Notes under the pieces: generated by a model | Database searches by the model: none | Seen by the model: only the letters and a program-made list of their open reading frames with translations | Told to the model about the DNA's origin: nothing | Shown here: positions 17,778 to 27,270 of the stretch, in pieces | Position numbering within the stretch: the stretch's first letter is position 1 | Layout: each line of letters opens with the position of its first letter | NCBI GenBank assembly: GCA_015075165.1 | Contig: JABTUY010000003.1 | Location: 372,001 to 436,000 of the forward strand | Direction of reading: 5' to 3' | Source of the DNA: Ideonella sp. | GTDB lineage: Bacteria > Pseudomonadota > Gammaproteobacteria > Burkholderiales > Burkholderiaceae_C | DNA: 64,000 bases | Translations under genes and position numbers: made by a program

Positions 17778-18011
17778 ATGGATGACCGTTTGCCGGCGCG
17801 GCCGACGCCAGCGGCCGACCCCGCGCCCACACCCATGTTTCTCCGTATCGGCGTGGTCATGCGCATCACCGGCCTCGGCCGATCGACCATCTATCGAATG
17901 ATGGCGGAGGACGACTTCCCTCAGCCCGTGCGCCTGACTCGCCGCCTGGTCGCATGGCGGCGCGCGGACCTGGACCAGTGGAGCGACAGGAGGCCGAGGG
18001 CAACCCATTGA
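17778..18011 (+). CDS. AlpA-family HTH regulator / excisionase-like protein
   Basis: A 77-residue protein 32 nt after the integrase stop, with AGGAG upstream. The winged HTH MRITGLGRSTIYRMMAEDDFPQPVRL and the end WRRADLDQW are the AlpA pattern. AlpA proteins activate integrase or act as recombination directionality factors in prophages and ICEs, and the position right after int fits that role. Confidence 0.88.
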   Translation: MDDRLPARPTPAADPAPTPMFLRIGVVMRITGLGRSTIYRMMAEDDFPQPVRLTRRLVAWRRADLDQWSDRRPRATH

Positions 18012-18068
18012 GCAGTGCAGAGGTGTCGGCGTGCTTCGCTAGAGTGGCGAGCACATGGCAACCATCCA

Positions 18069-18374
18069 CTACGACGGCACTGCGAACCTGAGCACCAGGC
18101 CAAGCAACAGAAGCATCAATACTGGCCGCCCCCACATCCAAGTCGTGAAGTGGTAGCGATGGTTCTGGCGGGCTGCTCGAAGCACGCGGCCGACAGCGCT
18201 CAACACGGCGAGCGCGATGATCATCGGCCCGACGATGCCGGCCGGCTGAGGTAGCTGCGTCGCGAGCGCTATCCATGCGGAAGGCCACGCAACGGCATCG
18301 ACCAGCGCGAGCAGGCGTCGGCCCGGCCAATAGGGTGCGTCGAGCAGCGGTGCGCGGGTGAGGACGAGCCACAT
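18069..18374 (-). CDS. small integral membrane protein of unknown function
   Basis: From ATG 18374 (MWLVLTRAPLLD) the 101-residue product has three hydrophobic segments: about residues 22-38, 45-62 and 82-98. An earlier ATG at 18425 adds 17 polar residues. No family recognised. It is 70 bp downstream of the ParB-like gene on the same strand and may belong to that transcription unit. Confidence 0.6.
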   Translation of the reverse strand: MWLVLTRAPLLDAPYWPGRRLLALVDAVAWPSAWIALATQLPQPAGIVGPMIIALAVLSAVGRVLRAARQNHRYHFTTWMWGRPVLMLLLLGLVLRFAVPS

Positions 18375-18444
18375 GATCGCGTTCGACGGCGTGGGGGCGG
18401 AATGGTTCGCACACTCCGCCGCCACGCATCGAACAGTTACCGCA

Positions 18445-20430
18445 TCAGGGCGAGGACGGCCGAAGCGGCAGCGGCAGCCATCGCGTCCCCTTCAGCCGTG
18501 TCAGCGCCGTATTGACGAGCACGTCCTTCTTCATGCTCTCGACGCGATCGGCTGCGAGCCCAGGCCCGGCCTCCTTGAGCGCCTGGACGATCTGCGCCTT
18601 CGAGACGTGGTTCAGGAAGCCCTCCTTCGTCGGCTCCCACCAGTCCGCCATGTCGAGTCCGACGGCGCAGGCAAGCGAGTTCGCGTCGAACGCCGAGCCT
18701 GCGCTCGGCAAGGCGTTGACGGTGAGCGCGCTGCACAGTGCCATCAGCTCCAGCAGGTCAGCCTGCGGCTGAGCCAGCAACCACCCGAACCAGGCCGACC
18801 GGTCCTCGGGCAGGCGTTCGGCCCAGGCGTCGCGCGCGGTTTCGATCGCGAGCCACGCAGGTGCTGCTTTCGCGTCGTCGGCTGCCGAGGTCAGGGCGTG
18901 AGCTGCCGGCTGTGCAGTGATCTGCATCGACTGCCCGACGCGTCGGTACTCGTCGCCCAGGACGCGCTGCGCAAGGGCGTTCGAGAGGGCAGCGAGCGCC
19001 ACGGGCAGGTTCTTCGACAGCACCGCCTGCAAGGCCAGCGTCCGATGTGCTGCAAGACGCCGCGAGAGCGCGTCGCTGAACTCGGACCGCTTGGGCTCGG
19101 TCCGCGTTGCAGACTCGTCGGCGACCGAGTCATCTTCTGCTTCGTTCATGGCGCCGGCCGCGCCGCCCCCGCTCATCGGGTCGCCGATCACGCGCTTCTG
19201 CTTCTCGCTCTTGCGGCGGGCCGCATCGAGGGACTTCCGATCTGCCTCGCGCACGAGACCACGAATGATCTCGACATCGCCCTCACGGCTGACCGTGACG
19301 ATCACCCCCGCCAGGTCCTTCACGTCAGCGGCCCACACGCGCAGCCCGTGCTGAATTGCGCGCTGCCGCACCGCGATGTCCTGCTCCTCCAGGTCGATCG
19401 CCTCGGCTTCGGCGGGCCAGCCTTCGTGCTGGTCGTGCAGCGCGTCGCTCTGCTGTTCGAGTTCACGGCCGCGCCGTGCAAGTTCGGCGAGTTCCTTGCG
19501 TTCCTCGCCCGTGGGCTTCCGCAGGTCGTACTCGGCGGGCGTGAACTGACGCAGCGCCTGCGAGTCCACCTCCAGCCGGGCTTCGATCCAGGCCCAGCCT
19601 TCCTCCCGCACGGTCGCGACGGTCGATTCGAGCTTCTCGACCGCAAGCCGTTGCAGCAGCGCCGGGTCGCCGAGGAAGCGGCTCTGCTCGCTGTCGAACA
19701 GGTCGCGCTTCACAATGCCACCGGCCGCCTCGTACGCCTCGATGCCGACGAAGCGAGCCAGGCCGCTGCTCGCAGCCTCGACCTCGCCGGCCGTGAGCCG
19801 GCGACGAATGGCCGCCGCGCTTTGCTCCCAATGCGGCACGCCGAACCAGGCGGCTTCCTGCACCTCGTGGGCATCGGCAAGCGTCAGCGCCATGAGCTGA
19901 TCGAGGTTGATGCCGTCCTGCCGGTAGAGAGCCAGCAGCTTCGGCGACAACGCGGCGAGCTTGAGCCGCCGCTGAACGGTCAGTGGCGACACCCCGAAGC
20001 GCGCCGCCACGTCCTCGATGCCCTTGCCCTCGTCGATCATTGTCTTGAAGGCGTCGAACTCGTCGGCCGGGTGCAACGGCTCGCGCCCGCTGTTCTCGGC
20101 GATGCTGACTTCGAGCGCACGCTCGGGCGTGACCAGTTCGCACAGCACCTCGTAATCCTTGGACAGCCGGCCGCGCGACTGCAACAGCAGCAGCGCACGA
20201 CGGCGGCGCTCGCCGGCCGCTACTGCAAAGCGCACCCTGCCGGCACTCGATGCCTTGCCCTTACCGTGCCGCCCCACCTGCTCGGTGACGACAAGGTTGT
20301 GCAGCAGCCCCTGCGAGTCGATCAGCGCCGCCAGTTCCTCGACCTGACCTGACGCATGTCGGCGCACGTTGAATGGCGAGGCGACCAGCGCCGAGAGCGG
20401 AACCGACAGCAGTTCCTTGGTGTGTTCCAT
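18445..20430 (-). CDS. large ParB/RepB/Spo0J-domain partition-like protein
   Basis: The 661-residue protein starts at ATG 20430 with GGAGG upstream. The N-terminal ParB/Srx-type domain shows PLSALVASPFNVRR, then GERRRRALLLL and the conserved AENSGREPLHPADE (in place of ENIQRxDLNPxEEA), followed by the HTH (FGVSPLTVQRRLKLA). The long C-terminal region is specific to the plasmid/ICE subfamily of about 650-700 residues. Whether it works in partition, nicking or regulation is open. It has no ParA partner beside it; the element has a second, shorter ParB with ParA at 61-62.7 kb. Confidence 0.85.
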   Translation of the reverse strand: MEHTKELLSVPLSALVASPFNVRRHASGQVEELAALIDSQGLLHNLVVTEQVGRHGKGKASSAGRVRFAVAAGERRRRALLLLQSRGRLSKDYEVLCELVTPERALEVSIAENSGREPLHPADEFDAFKTMIDEGKGIEDVAARFGVSPLTVQRRLKLAALSPKLLALYRQDGINLDQLMALTLADAHEVQEAAWFGVPHWEQSAAAIRRRLTAGEVEAASSGLARFVGIEAYEAAGGIVKRDLFDSEQSRFLGDPALLQRLAVEKLESTVATVREEGWAWIEARLEVDSQALRQFTPAEYDLRKPTGEERKELAELARRGRELEQQSDALHDQHEGWPAEAEAIDLEEQDIAVRQRAIQHGLRVWAADVKDLAGVIVTVSREGDVEIIRGLVREADRKSLDAARRKSEKQKRVIGDPMSGGGAAGAMNEAEDDSVADESATRTEPKRSEFSDALSRRLAAHRTLALQAVLSKNLPVALAALSNALAQRVLGDEYRRVGQSMQITAQPAAHALTSAADDAKAAPAWLAIETARDAWAERLPEDRSAWFGWLLAQPQADLLELMALCSALTVNALPSAGSAFDANSLACAVGLDMADWWEPTKEGFLNHVSKAQIVQALKEAGPGLAADRVESMKKDVLVNTALTRLKGTRWLPLPLRPSSP

Positions 20431-21013
20431 GATGAAGACCTCCTTCGATTGACAACCCGGGCAGCACACTCGCGAGAGCGAGCCGCGCAGCCCACCGATG
20501 AGCGAGACCGTGCGCTACGGTGGTACGCCCGGCCAAGGCATGCAGCCCTTCGCGAAGCCGGTGGCACCTGCGCGTGCGCCGCACCCTCGTGCCTCGCTTC
20601 CCGTACCCAAGTTGCTTCGCATGCCTGCCTTCCGATTCCGACCACCCCTGCTCCAATTTCCGAGGGAGCCGTCCGTGGCTGTTCGTCCCTCGGCGTTGGC
20701 TCGGGTATCGAGCTGTCTCTGCCCCGCATTCGTCGGTCGCCGTGCGATACCGACAGCGCCGCGACCAAGCGCTGGCGCAAGGGCACCGTGGAATTAATGG
20801 CAGGGGCCCGCGCGCGCCAAGCGCAGCGCGGCGTGCGTGGGAAGGAAGCCGTTCATGCCGCGAAAGGCCCTTGCGACGGCGCGCGCGGCGCTACGGTTCG
20901 CACCTGGGGCGGCCGATGAACGCGGGCCGCTCGACGGCCACCGCGACGAAGGGACAGGCCGTGCGCGTGAGTGCGCGGCCGGCTTGACGCGCCCAGGGGC
21001 GCGCAGTTCGAGC
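20431..21013. other. intergenic region, no gene seen
   Basis: 583 bp between the ParB-like gene start and the end of the histidine kinase gene. It must contain the promoter of the ParB-like gene. Frames that stay open here are Arg/Pro/Ala-rich on all strands and look like GC-rich chance ORFs. It marks the seam between the recombination module and the first cargo block. Confidence 0.5.
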
Positions 21014-22468
21014 CTACGCGTCGACGATCGGAAGCGTGATGGTGAGCCGGGTTCCGGTGCCCGGCAGGCTTTCGATCTTGAGCGTTCCGTGCAGCGCGTG
21101 AGCCCGCTCGCGCATTCCCGCGAGCCCAAGGCCCCTCGTCGAGTTCGACGATGCCTCGAAGCCTCGGCCGTCATCCTCGACGATCAAGGTGAGGCGATCC
21201 TTGTCGCTCGCGCCAAGCGATACCCGGCAGTGCCTGGCGTTGGCATGCTTCACGACGTTGGACAGCGCCTCCTGCAGCATGCGGTAGGCCGCGATGCTGA
21301 CCGACTCCGAAACGGCTGGCAGCGGAGACGACACGAAAGCGAAAAGGCAATCGCGGTCGAGTGCGCCGAAGCTGCTCACGGTTTCCTCGACCGCACCGGT
21401 GAGCCCAAGTGCGTCGATGATTTCGGGTCGCAACTTGCGGACGATGGCCCTGGCCCGGTCGTAGGCGGAGTCGATCAGCTCGAGCATGCGTGCTGCTTCG
21501 GCGCTCGCCTCGCTCTGCCCGCTTTCACGCGCCGCCGAGGCGAGTGCCTCGGCCTGCATGCGGATGGACACGAGAACCACGTTCAAGTCGTCGTGAATCT
21601 CCGTCGAGATGCGGCGCCGCTCGTCCTCGACCAACTCGTTGCCCCGTGCGATCAGTCGTCCCTTCTCTTCGTCGCTGACCCGGATGCGCTGCATGGCTTC
21701 ATGCAGTTCGGCGGTGCGGGCCGCAACCTCGGCTTCGAGCTGTGCATGGGTAATGTGCAAGCCCTTCGCCAGCTCCGCGACCGCGGCCTGCAACTCGGCG
21801 AGCTCGCCGGTCGCCCCGGGTCGCATGCGAAGGTCGTATTTCCGATCGCGCAGCTGGCGCAAGGCCTGCATCACGTCCTTCAGTGGCTCGCGGAGCTTGC
21901 CGGCAAGCATCAGCCCAATGCCCAGACTAGCAATCGTGGCGAGGAGCACCAGCGCACTGCCGGTCGCGAGCCTGCCGACGCTCGCGGCGACGATGGGATC
22001 GACCGACATCCGGACGCGGACGAAACCAAGCGGCGGGCTGGGGCTTCGGCCCGCGGCGCCGGCACTGTTGACTGCATCAAAGGTATCGACATTGAGCGGC
22101 TCCGAGCTGATCGCCACTTCGAAGTCGGTGCTTCTCGAGTACACCGCTTCGGACTCGACCTCGAGAACGGCTGCACGGTTCCTGTCGAGCACCTTCACTG
22201 CGACAAGACTCGGGTCGGCGGCCATCAGGTCGCGAACGGTTCGCTCAGCCGATCCGGTGTTGCCGGAGACGACGGCGTAGCGACTGCCCTCGGCAAGCGC
22301 CGCGGCGACCGACTTGCCGCGTTCGCGGATCTCGGTCGCGGCATCACGCAACGACAGCCAGTACATCGACGCGTTGCCTGCCACCAGCATCAGCGCGGTG
22401 GGAAGCAACGCCAGCATCAGCAGTCTTGCTGCGATGCTCCATCGTGAAGGGTCGAACCACGACTTCAT
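21014..22468 (-). CDS. membrane sensor histidine kinase (HisKA_3, NarX/DegS-like)
   Basis: A 484-residue kinase: membrane segment about residues 15-36, periplasmic sensor region to about 165, second membrane segment 168-189, HAMP, a coiled coil (QLEAEVAARTAELHE) and the HisKA_3 phosphoacceptor RRRISTEIHDDLN with His292. The ATP-binding domain has EALSNVVKHANA (N box), DDGRGF and GLGLAGMRERA. This kinase class pairs with NarL-type regulators such as the one at 26418. Its start overlaps the stop of the binding-protein gene by 4 nt. Confidence 0.92.
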   Translation of the reverse strand: MKSWFDPSRWSIAARLLMLALLPTALMLVAGNASMYWLSLRDAATEIRERGKSVAAALAEGSRYAVVSGNTGSAERTVRDLMAADPSLVAVKVLDRNRAAVLEVESEAVYSRSTDFEVAISSEPLNVDTFDAVNSAGAAGRSPSPPLGFVRVRMSVDPIVAASVGRLATGSALVLLATIASLGIGLMLAGKLREPLKDVMQALRQLRDRKYDLRMRPGATGELAELQAAVAELAKGLHITHAQLEAEVAARTAELHEAMQRIRVSDEEKGRLIARGNELVEDERRRISTEIHDDLNVVLVSIRMQAEALASAARESGQSEASAEAARMLELIDSAYDRARAIVRKLRPEIIDALGLTGAVEETVSSFGALDRDCLFAFVSSPLPAVSESVSIAAYRMLQEALSNVVKHANARHCRVSLGASDKDRLTLIVEDDGRGFEASSNSTRGLGLAGMRERAHALHGTLKIESLPGTGTRLTITLPIVDA

Positions 22469-23421
22469 GGCCGATCTCCCAAGCTGCGGGCAGCGCCGTC
22501 GATCACGATGTCGAGTGATCGGGCCACGTTGTCGTTGATCGCCACGCGCCAGTAGCGCGGGTATTGAGGCGCGGGCAACCGGCCCTCTGCCAGCGTGCCG
22601 AGAAGCTCGACGAGATGCGCGGCCAGGTCGTCCGCATTGGCGAACGCCGACGCCAGCGTGCCGGCTTCGACCAGCGCCTCGGAAAAGCCGAACACCGGCT
22701 GCCGGCGGCGGTAGGTGGACTCCAGCAGCTCGCGCAGGCTGGCCGGGTTGTAGAGGTCGCCGTCGGGATAGATGAGCAATGCATCGGCGGCAGCCAGCCG
22801 CAAGAGGTTGCGGGACATGCCGATGGTGGCGTCATAGCCCTGCACCATTGCGCTCAGGCCGGCGCTCTCCGCGGCAGCTTTGAGGACGGGATCGAGGGCG
22901 CGCGAGTGATCGGACGCGAGCGCGCCGACCGTCACCGGTCTGCGCATGACCGCGGCAATGGTGCGCATCTGCTGCGCGGGCGAGGCTTCGGCGAACACGG
23001 CGGTGACGCCGCGCGGTGGGCGAACGGCCTGCTCAACGAGCTGCGTGTACGCCTGACGCGATACGAGGATGGAGATCAGCGGCGCATCAAGCGTGACCCG
23101 CAACGCCTGCTGCAATGCCCACGGACCCACCGCCGCATAGGCCAGCGGAGCGTTGCGTCCTCTGACCGCTAGGGCCGGCTCTCTGTAGGTGGTGATCTGC
23201 GCCCAGCGCGAGCGAAGCGCCTGGGCCAAGGACACGTGCTGCGCGGTTTCAGCAGCAAGGAGGATGCGCAACTCGCCGCGAGCCTGCGCGCGAGTCGAGG
23301 TTGGCAGCAAGGCGGCTGCGGCAGCCAGCCGCAGCAGGCGGCGGCGACTCGGGCCGTCGGGAGCGCCGGGAGTTGACACCGCCTCAGGGCACGGTGACAC
23401 CCAGACGAACGTACCCGGCAA
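22465..23421 (-). CDS. orphan periplasmic substrate-binding-like protein (Tat-type leader)
   Basis: An up to 318-residue protein with a twin-arginine leader SRRRLLRLAAAAAL. The mature part (ELRILLAAETAQHVSLAQAL, GALASDHSRALDPVLKAAAE, DALLIYPDGDLYNPASL) resembles the uncharacterised ABC periplasmic component family related to TrpX/DUF2 binding proteins. No permease or ATPase is near, so a ligand-sensing role for the adjacent kinase is more likely than transport. The ATG at 23421 overlaps the receptor gene by 38 nt; GTG codons at 23400 or 23379 are alternative starts. Confidence 0.75.
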   Translation of the reverse strand: MPGTFVWVSPCPEAVSTPGAPDGPSRRRLLRLAAAAALLPTSTRAQARGELRILLAAETAQHVSLAQALRSRWAQITTYREPALAVRGRNAPLAYAAVGPWALQQALRVTLDAPLISILVSRQAYTQLVEQAVRPPRGVTAVFAEASPAQQMRTIAAVMRRPVTVGALASDHSRALDPVLKAAAESAGLSAMVQGYDATIGMSRNLLRLAAADALLIYPDGDLYNPASLRELLESTYRRRQPVFGFSEALVEAGTLASAFANADDLAAHLVELLGTLAEGRLPAPQYPRYWRVAINDNVARSLDIVIDGAARSLGDRP

Positions 23422-25516
23422 GCCGATTCGAGCGCCGGCTCTCCAACGGATCGGCGGAGCCGATCGAGTAGCGGGTCAGCGGCGAGTCAAGGCGTTGCAG
23501 CCCCAGCGTCACCTGCCAGCGGGAGCGATCCACGGCGAAGGCGCGGGAGAAGACGAGATCGGTGCGCCCGTACCGAGACTGCTGGTAGCCGTCGCCCGAC
23601 CGCCCGGCATAGGCGATGGCGGCCTGCCAACCCTCGCCGAAGTCTCGGCTGAGCCCGACCGCCCCGCTGTGCCGCGACCATTGCGTTCGCTCGAGGAGGT
23701 TCGTCGCGTCGCGGTTGTCGAGATACGCGTAGCTGGCGTAGCCGTTCCAGCCTGCCCCCACGCGCAGGTTGACTTGAAGCTCGGTGCCGGTGAGGCGAAC
23801 ACGTCCGGCATTTGTCGGGACAAGCCCAGCAAGATTGGTCCGCTCGGAGATGAGATCACTCAGGCGATCTTCGAAGACGCGCGCGTCCAGCAGCAGGCCC
23901 ATGCTCTGCGCGTTCCAGAGGTAGCCCACTTCGCGTGAGCGGATGCGCTCGCTCTTCAGGTTCCCCGGCCCGGTCCTGCTCTGGTAGAAGAACGCCGTTG
24001 TCGAGCCGTTGAAGGGTGGCGTCACGTCCTCGAATCGATAGCTCCAGTCCGTGCGCTGTTCCTGGATGTCGGGGCTCCGCGTGCCATTCGAGAACACGAC
24101 CCGGAGCGTGTGGCCGGGAGCGAGGCGCAGGTTGGCGGCTGCGCGAGGCGAGAAGGTTGAAGGACTGAGCGAGTTGCGTTCCGCGTAGCCGCCGACGTTA
24201 AGCGTCAACGGCTCGATCGGCCGGTACTCGATGCTTGCGAACAGCCAGCGGACCGAGCTGGTCTGCTCACCGCCAAGGTAGGTCTGGCTGTCGCCGCCCT
24301 GGTCGCGGTACCCGAACCCTCCGACGATGCGTAGCCGATCGGAGAAAACGTAGGTGTCCTGCAACTCGATGTCGAGCCGGCGCTGGATGACGTCCTGGTT
24401 CGCGCGCACACAACGCGGAGCCAGGGCTCCGGCGCCGAGCGCCTGAATCGCGGCGATGGCGGCAAGGGCCAACGCATCGTCCGTCGGGGTGCCGCCGGTC
24501 GGCAGCCGGCCTGCAAGAACCTCGTTGGCGTACCTCGGATTCGCGCGCCACAGCGCGAACATCTCCGGCAGCAGTCCAACCGTCGGCAGGCATGTGCGCC
24601 ATGACTGCCGACTCGTCTGCCGCGCATGGTCGATGCGGAGCGACAGCTCATGGTTCGGCGCCAGTTGCGTTGTCCAGACCGCACCGGCGTAGATGTCCTC
24701 GAAGCGGCGATCCGGGTAGCTCTGCTGGAAGTTGTCGATGAACGGAACTTCGGCAGTGCCTCGGGCGAGCGAAGCCTGGAGCGCAAGCGTCGATCGAGAG
24801 CCGAGACGGGACTGAGAGCGCAGCGCCAAGCGATCGATCCGCAGGCTGTCATGGCCCGACGGGTCCTGCGTCAGCGAGTCGAAGCCCCGGTCCCGCAACG
24901 TGCCCACAGTGATGCCGATCGCTGTGTCGCCGAACCTGATGCCGGTGCGCGCGGTGAGTTCTCGAACACCGTTGGTCCCGAGCATCCCGGCTGCCGTTGC
25001 GAGAGGCAGGTCGTTCGGATTGCGGGTGATGATGTTGACGACGGCCAGCATCGAGTTCGGGCCGTAGCTGGCCGAGTTGGGGCCGCGTGTGACCTCGATG
25101 CGCTGCACGTCCTCGATGGCCACCGGCAGCTGCGACCAGATCACTTCGGAGAAGGCGGGCCGGTATACCGAGATGCCGTCGATCAGCACGTTCATGCGTC
25201 GCGGCGACAGCGTGTTGGTACCGTGATAGCTGATCTGGTAGTCCGGACCCGTCGCCTGGACCACGGACATGCCAGGCACGAGGCGCAGCGCTGCCGGGAT
25301 CGAGCGGATGCCGAAGCGCTCGATCGTCTCGGAAGTGATCACCGTCACGCTGGCGGGCACGTCGGCAAGCGACTGGACGAGCCGGGTGGGCGTGATCACG
25401 GCCGGGTAGCTGGACTCGAGCGCGTCGGGCGTCGCGGGCTGGGCGCCGCATGGAGTCGCGGTCAGCAGCGCGCCGCCGGACGTGACGGACGCAAGGAAGG
25501 CAAGGGATCGGCGCAT
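23384..25516 (-). CDS. TonB-dependent outer membrane receptor
   Basis: A 710-residue protein with a signal peptide (MRRSLAFLASVTS to GAQPA). The plug domain spans about residues 45-160 (PASVTVITSETIERFG, INVLIDGISVYRP region, RIEVTRGPNSASYGPNSMLAVVNIITR split over motifs), followed by a 22-strand barrel. The C-terminus GYVRLGVTVP lacks a terminal Phe but ends on a strand. Such receptors import scarce ligands using TonB energy. The frame extends upstream, but ATG 25516 gives the proper leader. Ligand unknown; it sits in one operon with a two-component system. Confidence 0.92.
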   Translation of the reverse strand: MRRSLAFLASVTSGGALLTATPCGAQPATPDALESSYPAVITPTRLVQSLADVPASVTVITSETIERFGIRSIPAALRLVPGMSVVQATGPDYQISYHGTNTLSPRRMNVLIDGISVYRPAFSEVIWSQLPVAIEDVQRIEVTRGPNSASYGPNSMLAVVNIITRNPNDLPLATAAGMLGTNGVRELTARTGIRFGDTAIGITVGTLRDRGFDSLTQDPSGHDSLRIDRLALRSQSRLGSRSTLALQASLARGTAEVPFIDNFQQSYPDRRFEDIYAGAVWTTQLAPNHELSLRIDHARQTSRQSWRTCLPTVGLLPEMFALWRANPRYANEVLAGRLPTGGTPTDDALALAAIAAIQALGAGALAPRCVRANQDVIQRRLDIELQDTYVFSDRLRIVGGFGYRDQGGDSQTYLGGEQTSSVRWLFASIEYRPIEPLTLNVGGYAERNSLSPSTFSPRAAANLRLAPGHTLRVVFSNGTRSPDIQEQRTDWSYRFEDVTPPFNGSTTAFFYQSRTGPGNLKSERIRSREVGYLWNAQSMGLLLDARVFEDRLSDLISERTNLAGLVPTNAGRVRLTGTELQVNLRVGAGWNGYASYAYLDNRDATNLLERTQWSRHSGAVGLSRDFGEGWQAAIAYAGRSGDGYQQSRYGRTDLVFSRAFAVDRSRWQVTLGLQRLDSPLTRYSIGSADPLESRRSNRLAGYVRLGVTVP

Positions 25517-25518
25517 GG

Positions 25519-26382
25519 TCACCTCACTGCATAGGGATAGGTGAAGCCGAGGAAGTGGATCGAGTTCAAGGTGAAGTGCGCGACGATCGCGGCCTCCACC
25601 CGCCCCGTCGTCGCGTAGGCGAGGCCATAGCCCACGCCGGCAATCGCCGCGACGACGATCAGCACAGGCCCTCCCGCGGCGTGAGCCAGGCCGAACAGCA
25701 CGCTGGCCAAGAGCAGCGGGAGCCACGCCAGACGCCGCCGGTCCGCCACTAAGCGCGTCAGACGGTCCTGGATCACGCCGCGAAAGAGCGCCTCCTCGAA
25801 GATGCACGTCAGCACGAGGTTGGCGGCCATCCACGCGAAGGTGATCGCGGGCCACTTGGGCTCGTAGCGGACCGCACCGGCGGCGACGGCAAGGCCGACC
25901 ACCACGACAGCGGTCGCCGCGCCAGCGAGGAAGCCGACGCTGATCGCACGCCGCCATTCAGCGGCACTACGAGCGCGGGAACAGAATCCCGCGAGCAGGA
26001 GTACACCAGCGAACGCCTTGTCGAAGTTCGCCTTCACCGTCATGGCCGCCGACGAGGGGCCAACCTGGATGCCCTCCGCGACGATGTACGAAGCGAAGCC
26101 GGGAACGCGGTGCGTGGCCAGGGCCGCAGCGACGAGCAAGGCGACGCCACCCCAGGCCAGACGCCAACGCCGCTCGGTCGCACGCTGGTAGAGCTCGACT
26201 GCCGCCCAGAGTGCAGACGCGACGAAAGCCCCGCGCCAGAACATCAACCCTTCGAGGAGCGCCGCGACGGCAGAACCGAAAAGGAACAGGCGCCACGGCC
26301 ACTCGCGCCAGCATGCCGAACTCGCCGCCGTTCCCCAGACCGCTAAGGCGGCGAATCCGAGGAGGACGAAAGTCAGCGGCAT
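25519..26382 (-). CDS. CPBP-family intramembrane metalloprotease
   Basis: A 287-residue protein with about eight membrane segments. The Abi/CPBP motifs are present in order: FEEALFRGVIQ (residues about 203-213, catalytic EE and R), FGLAHAAGG (His) and AHFTLNSIHF (His and Asn). These are Rce1-like membrane proteases or scaffolds. It ends 2 nt before the receptor start, so it is co-transcribed. Substrate unknown. Confidence 0.9.
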   Translation of the reverse strand: MPLTFVLLGFAALAVWGTAASSACWREWPWRLFLFGSAVAALLEGLMFWRGAFVASALWAAVELYQRATERRWRLAWGGVALLVAAALATHRVPGFASYIVAEGIQVGPSSAAMTVKANFDKAFAGVLLLAGFCSRARSAAEWRRAISVGFLAGAATAVVVVGLAVAAGAVRYEPKWPAITFAWMAANLVLTCIFEEALFRGVIQDRLTRLVADRRRLAWLPLLLASVLFGLAHAAGGPVLIVVAAIAGVGYGLAYATTGRVEAAIVAHFTLNSIHFLGFTYPYAVR

Positions 26383-26417
26383 AGGTGGGCCGAGGCCGCC
26401 GCGGCCTCGGGTGTTGC

Positions 26418-27056
26418 CTACGGGTCGATCATTCCGTAGCGCACCGCGAGCCTCGTCATCTCCGCGGCGCGCTGGACACCGAGCTTCTCGCGAATCGCCT
26501 GCGCGATGACGCCGATGGTCTTGGACGACAAGCTCATGCGCTCGGCAATCTCGTTGTTGGTCAAGCCGTTGGCGAGTTGGACAAACACCTCGGCCTCGCG
26601 GGCATCGAGCCGCGAACGCGGTGACTCGTCGCCACGAACACCGAGCAGGGCCAGCCGTTCTGCGATGGCCGGAACGAAGTAGGTCTTGCCGCGGGCCGCC
26701 TCTTCGATCGCAGTCGCGAGCACGCCCGGTGGCTGGTTCTTGGTGACGTACGCCGCCGCTCCAAGGCGGTAGGCCTCGCGGATCACCTCGTTTTGATCGA
26801 ACTGGCTGTAGAACACGATGCGCGCCTCCGGCTCCTTCGACAACAAGCTTCGGGCAACGTCCATACCGGTGGCTCCTTGCCCGAAACGCAGGTCGAGCAC
26901 CAGCACATCAGGCCGGCACTGCCGGAAGAGCCTCACGACCTCTTCCGCACTGCCCGTCTCCCCGATAACTCGCATGTTCCGCTTGGTGAGCGCGGCCTTC
27001 AGCCCTTCCAGGATGAGCGGGTGATCGTCGGCGAGAAGCACTTTGATGTTAGCCAC
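26418..27056 (-). CDS. NarL/FixJ-family response regulator
   Basis: A 212-residue regulator: receiver domain (residues 1-120) with acidic pair D10-D11, phospho-acceptor D55 in VLVLDLRFG and Lys in VTKNQPP; LuxR-type HTH at about 150-205 (SRLDAREAEVFVQLANGLTNNEIAERMSLSSKTIG pattern). It is the first gene of the five-gene minus-strand operon whose last gene is the matching HisKA_3 kinase, so the operon probably autoregulates. Confidence 0.93.
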   Translation of the reverse strand: MANIKVLLADDHPLILEGLKAALTKRNMRVIGETGSAEEVVRLFRQCRPDVLVLDLRFGQGATGMDVARSLLSKEPEARIVFYSQFDQNEVIREAYRLGAAAYVTKNQPPGVLATAIEEAARGKTYFVPAIAERLALLGVRGDESPRSRLDAREAEVFVQLANGLTNNEIAERMSLSSKTIGVIAQAIREKLGVQRAAEMTRLAVRYGMIDP

Positions 27057-27270
27057 GGGTTCCCTCCGATGGAAGCGGCATAACCAGCTTATGGAAATTG
27101 AATGTTACTCGCGTGAGCGGATGGACGGAAGCGGGCTCCCAAGAGACGAACTGGGCGCTACGGGGACGCAATGTGACCCGTCCCAAGGCATCCGACGGAC
27201 AAGGCCGATGGTCCCAAGGGTTGCAGCGGGACTTCTCCACAATTAACCTAGAACTTCCTGTGGATAGAAC

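Noticed and set aside
20837-22447. 536-codon plus-strand frame over the histidine kinase
   Set aside because: Antisense shadow with Arg/Asp/Gly-rich composition; the kinase on the minus strand has all motifs.
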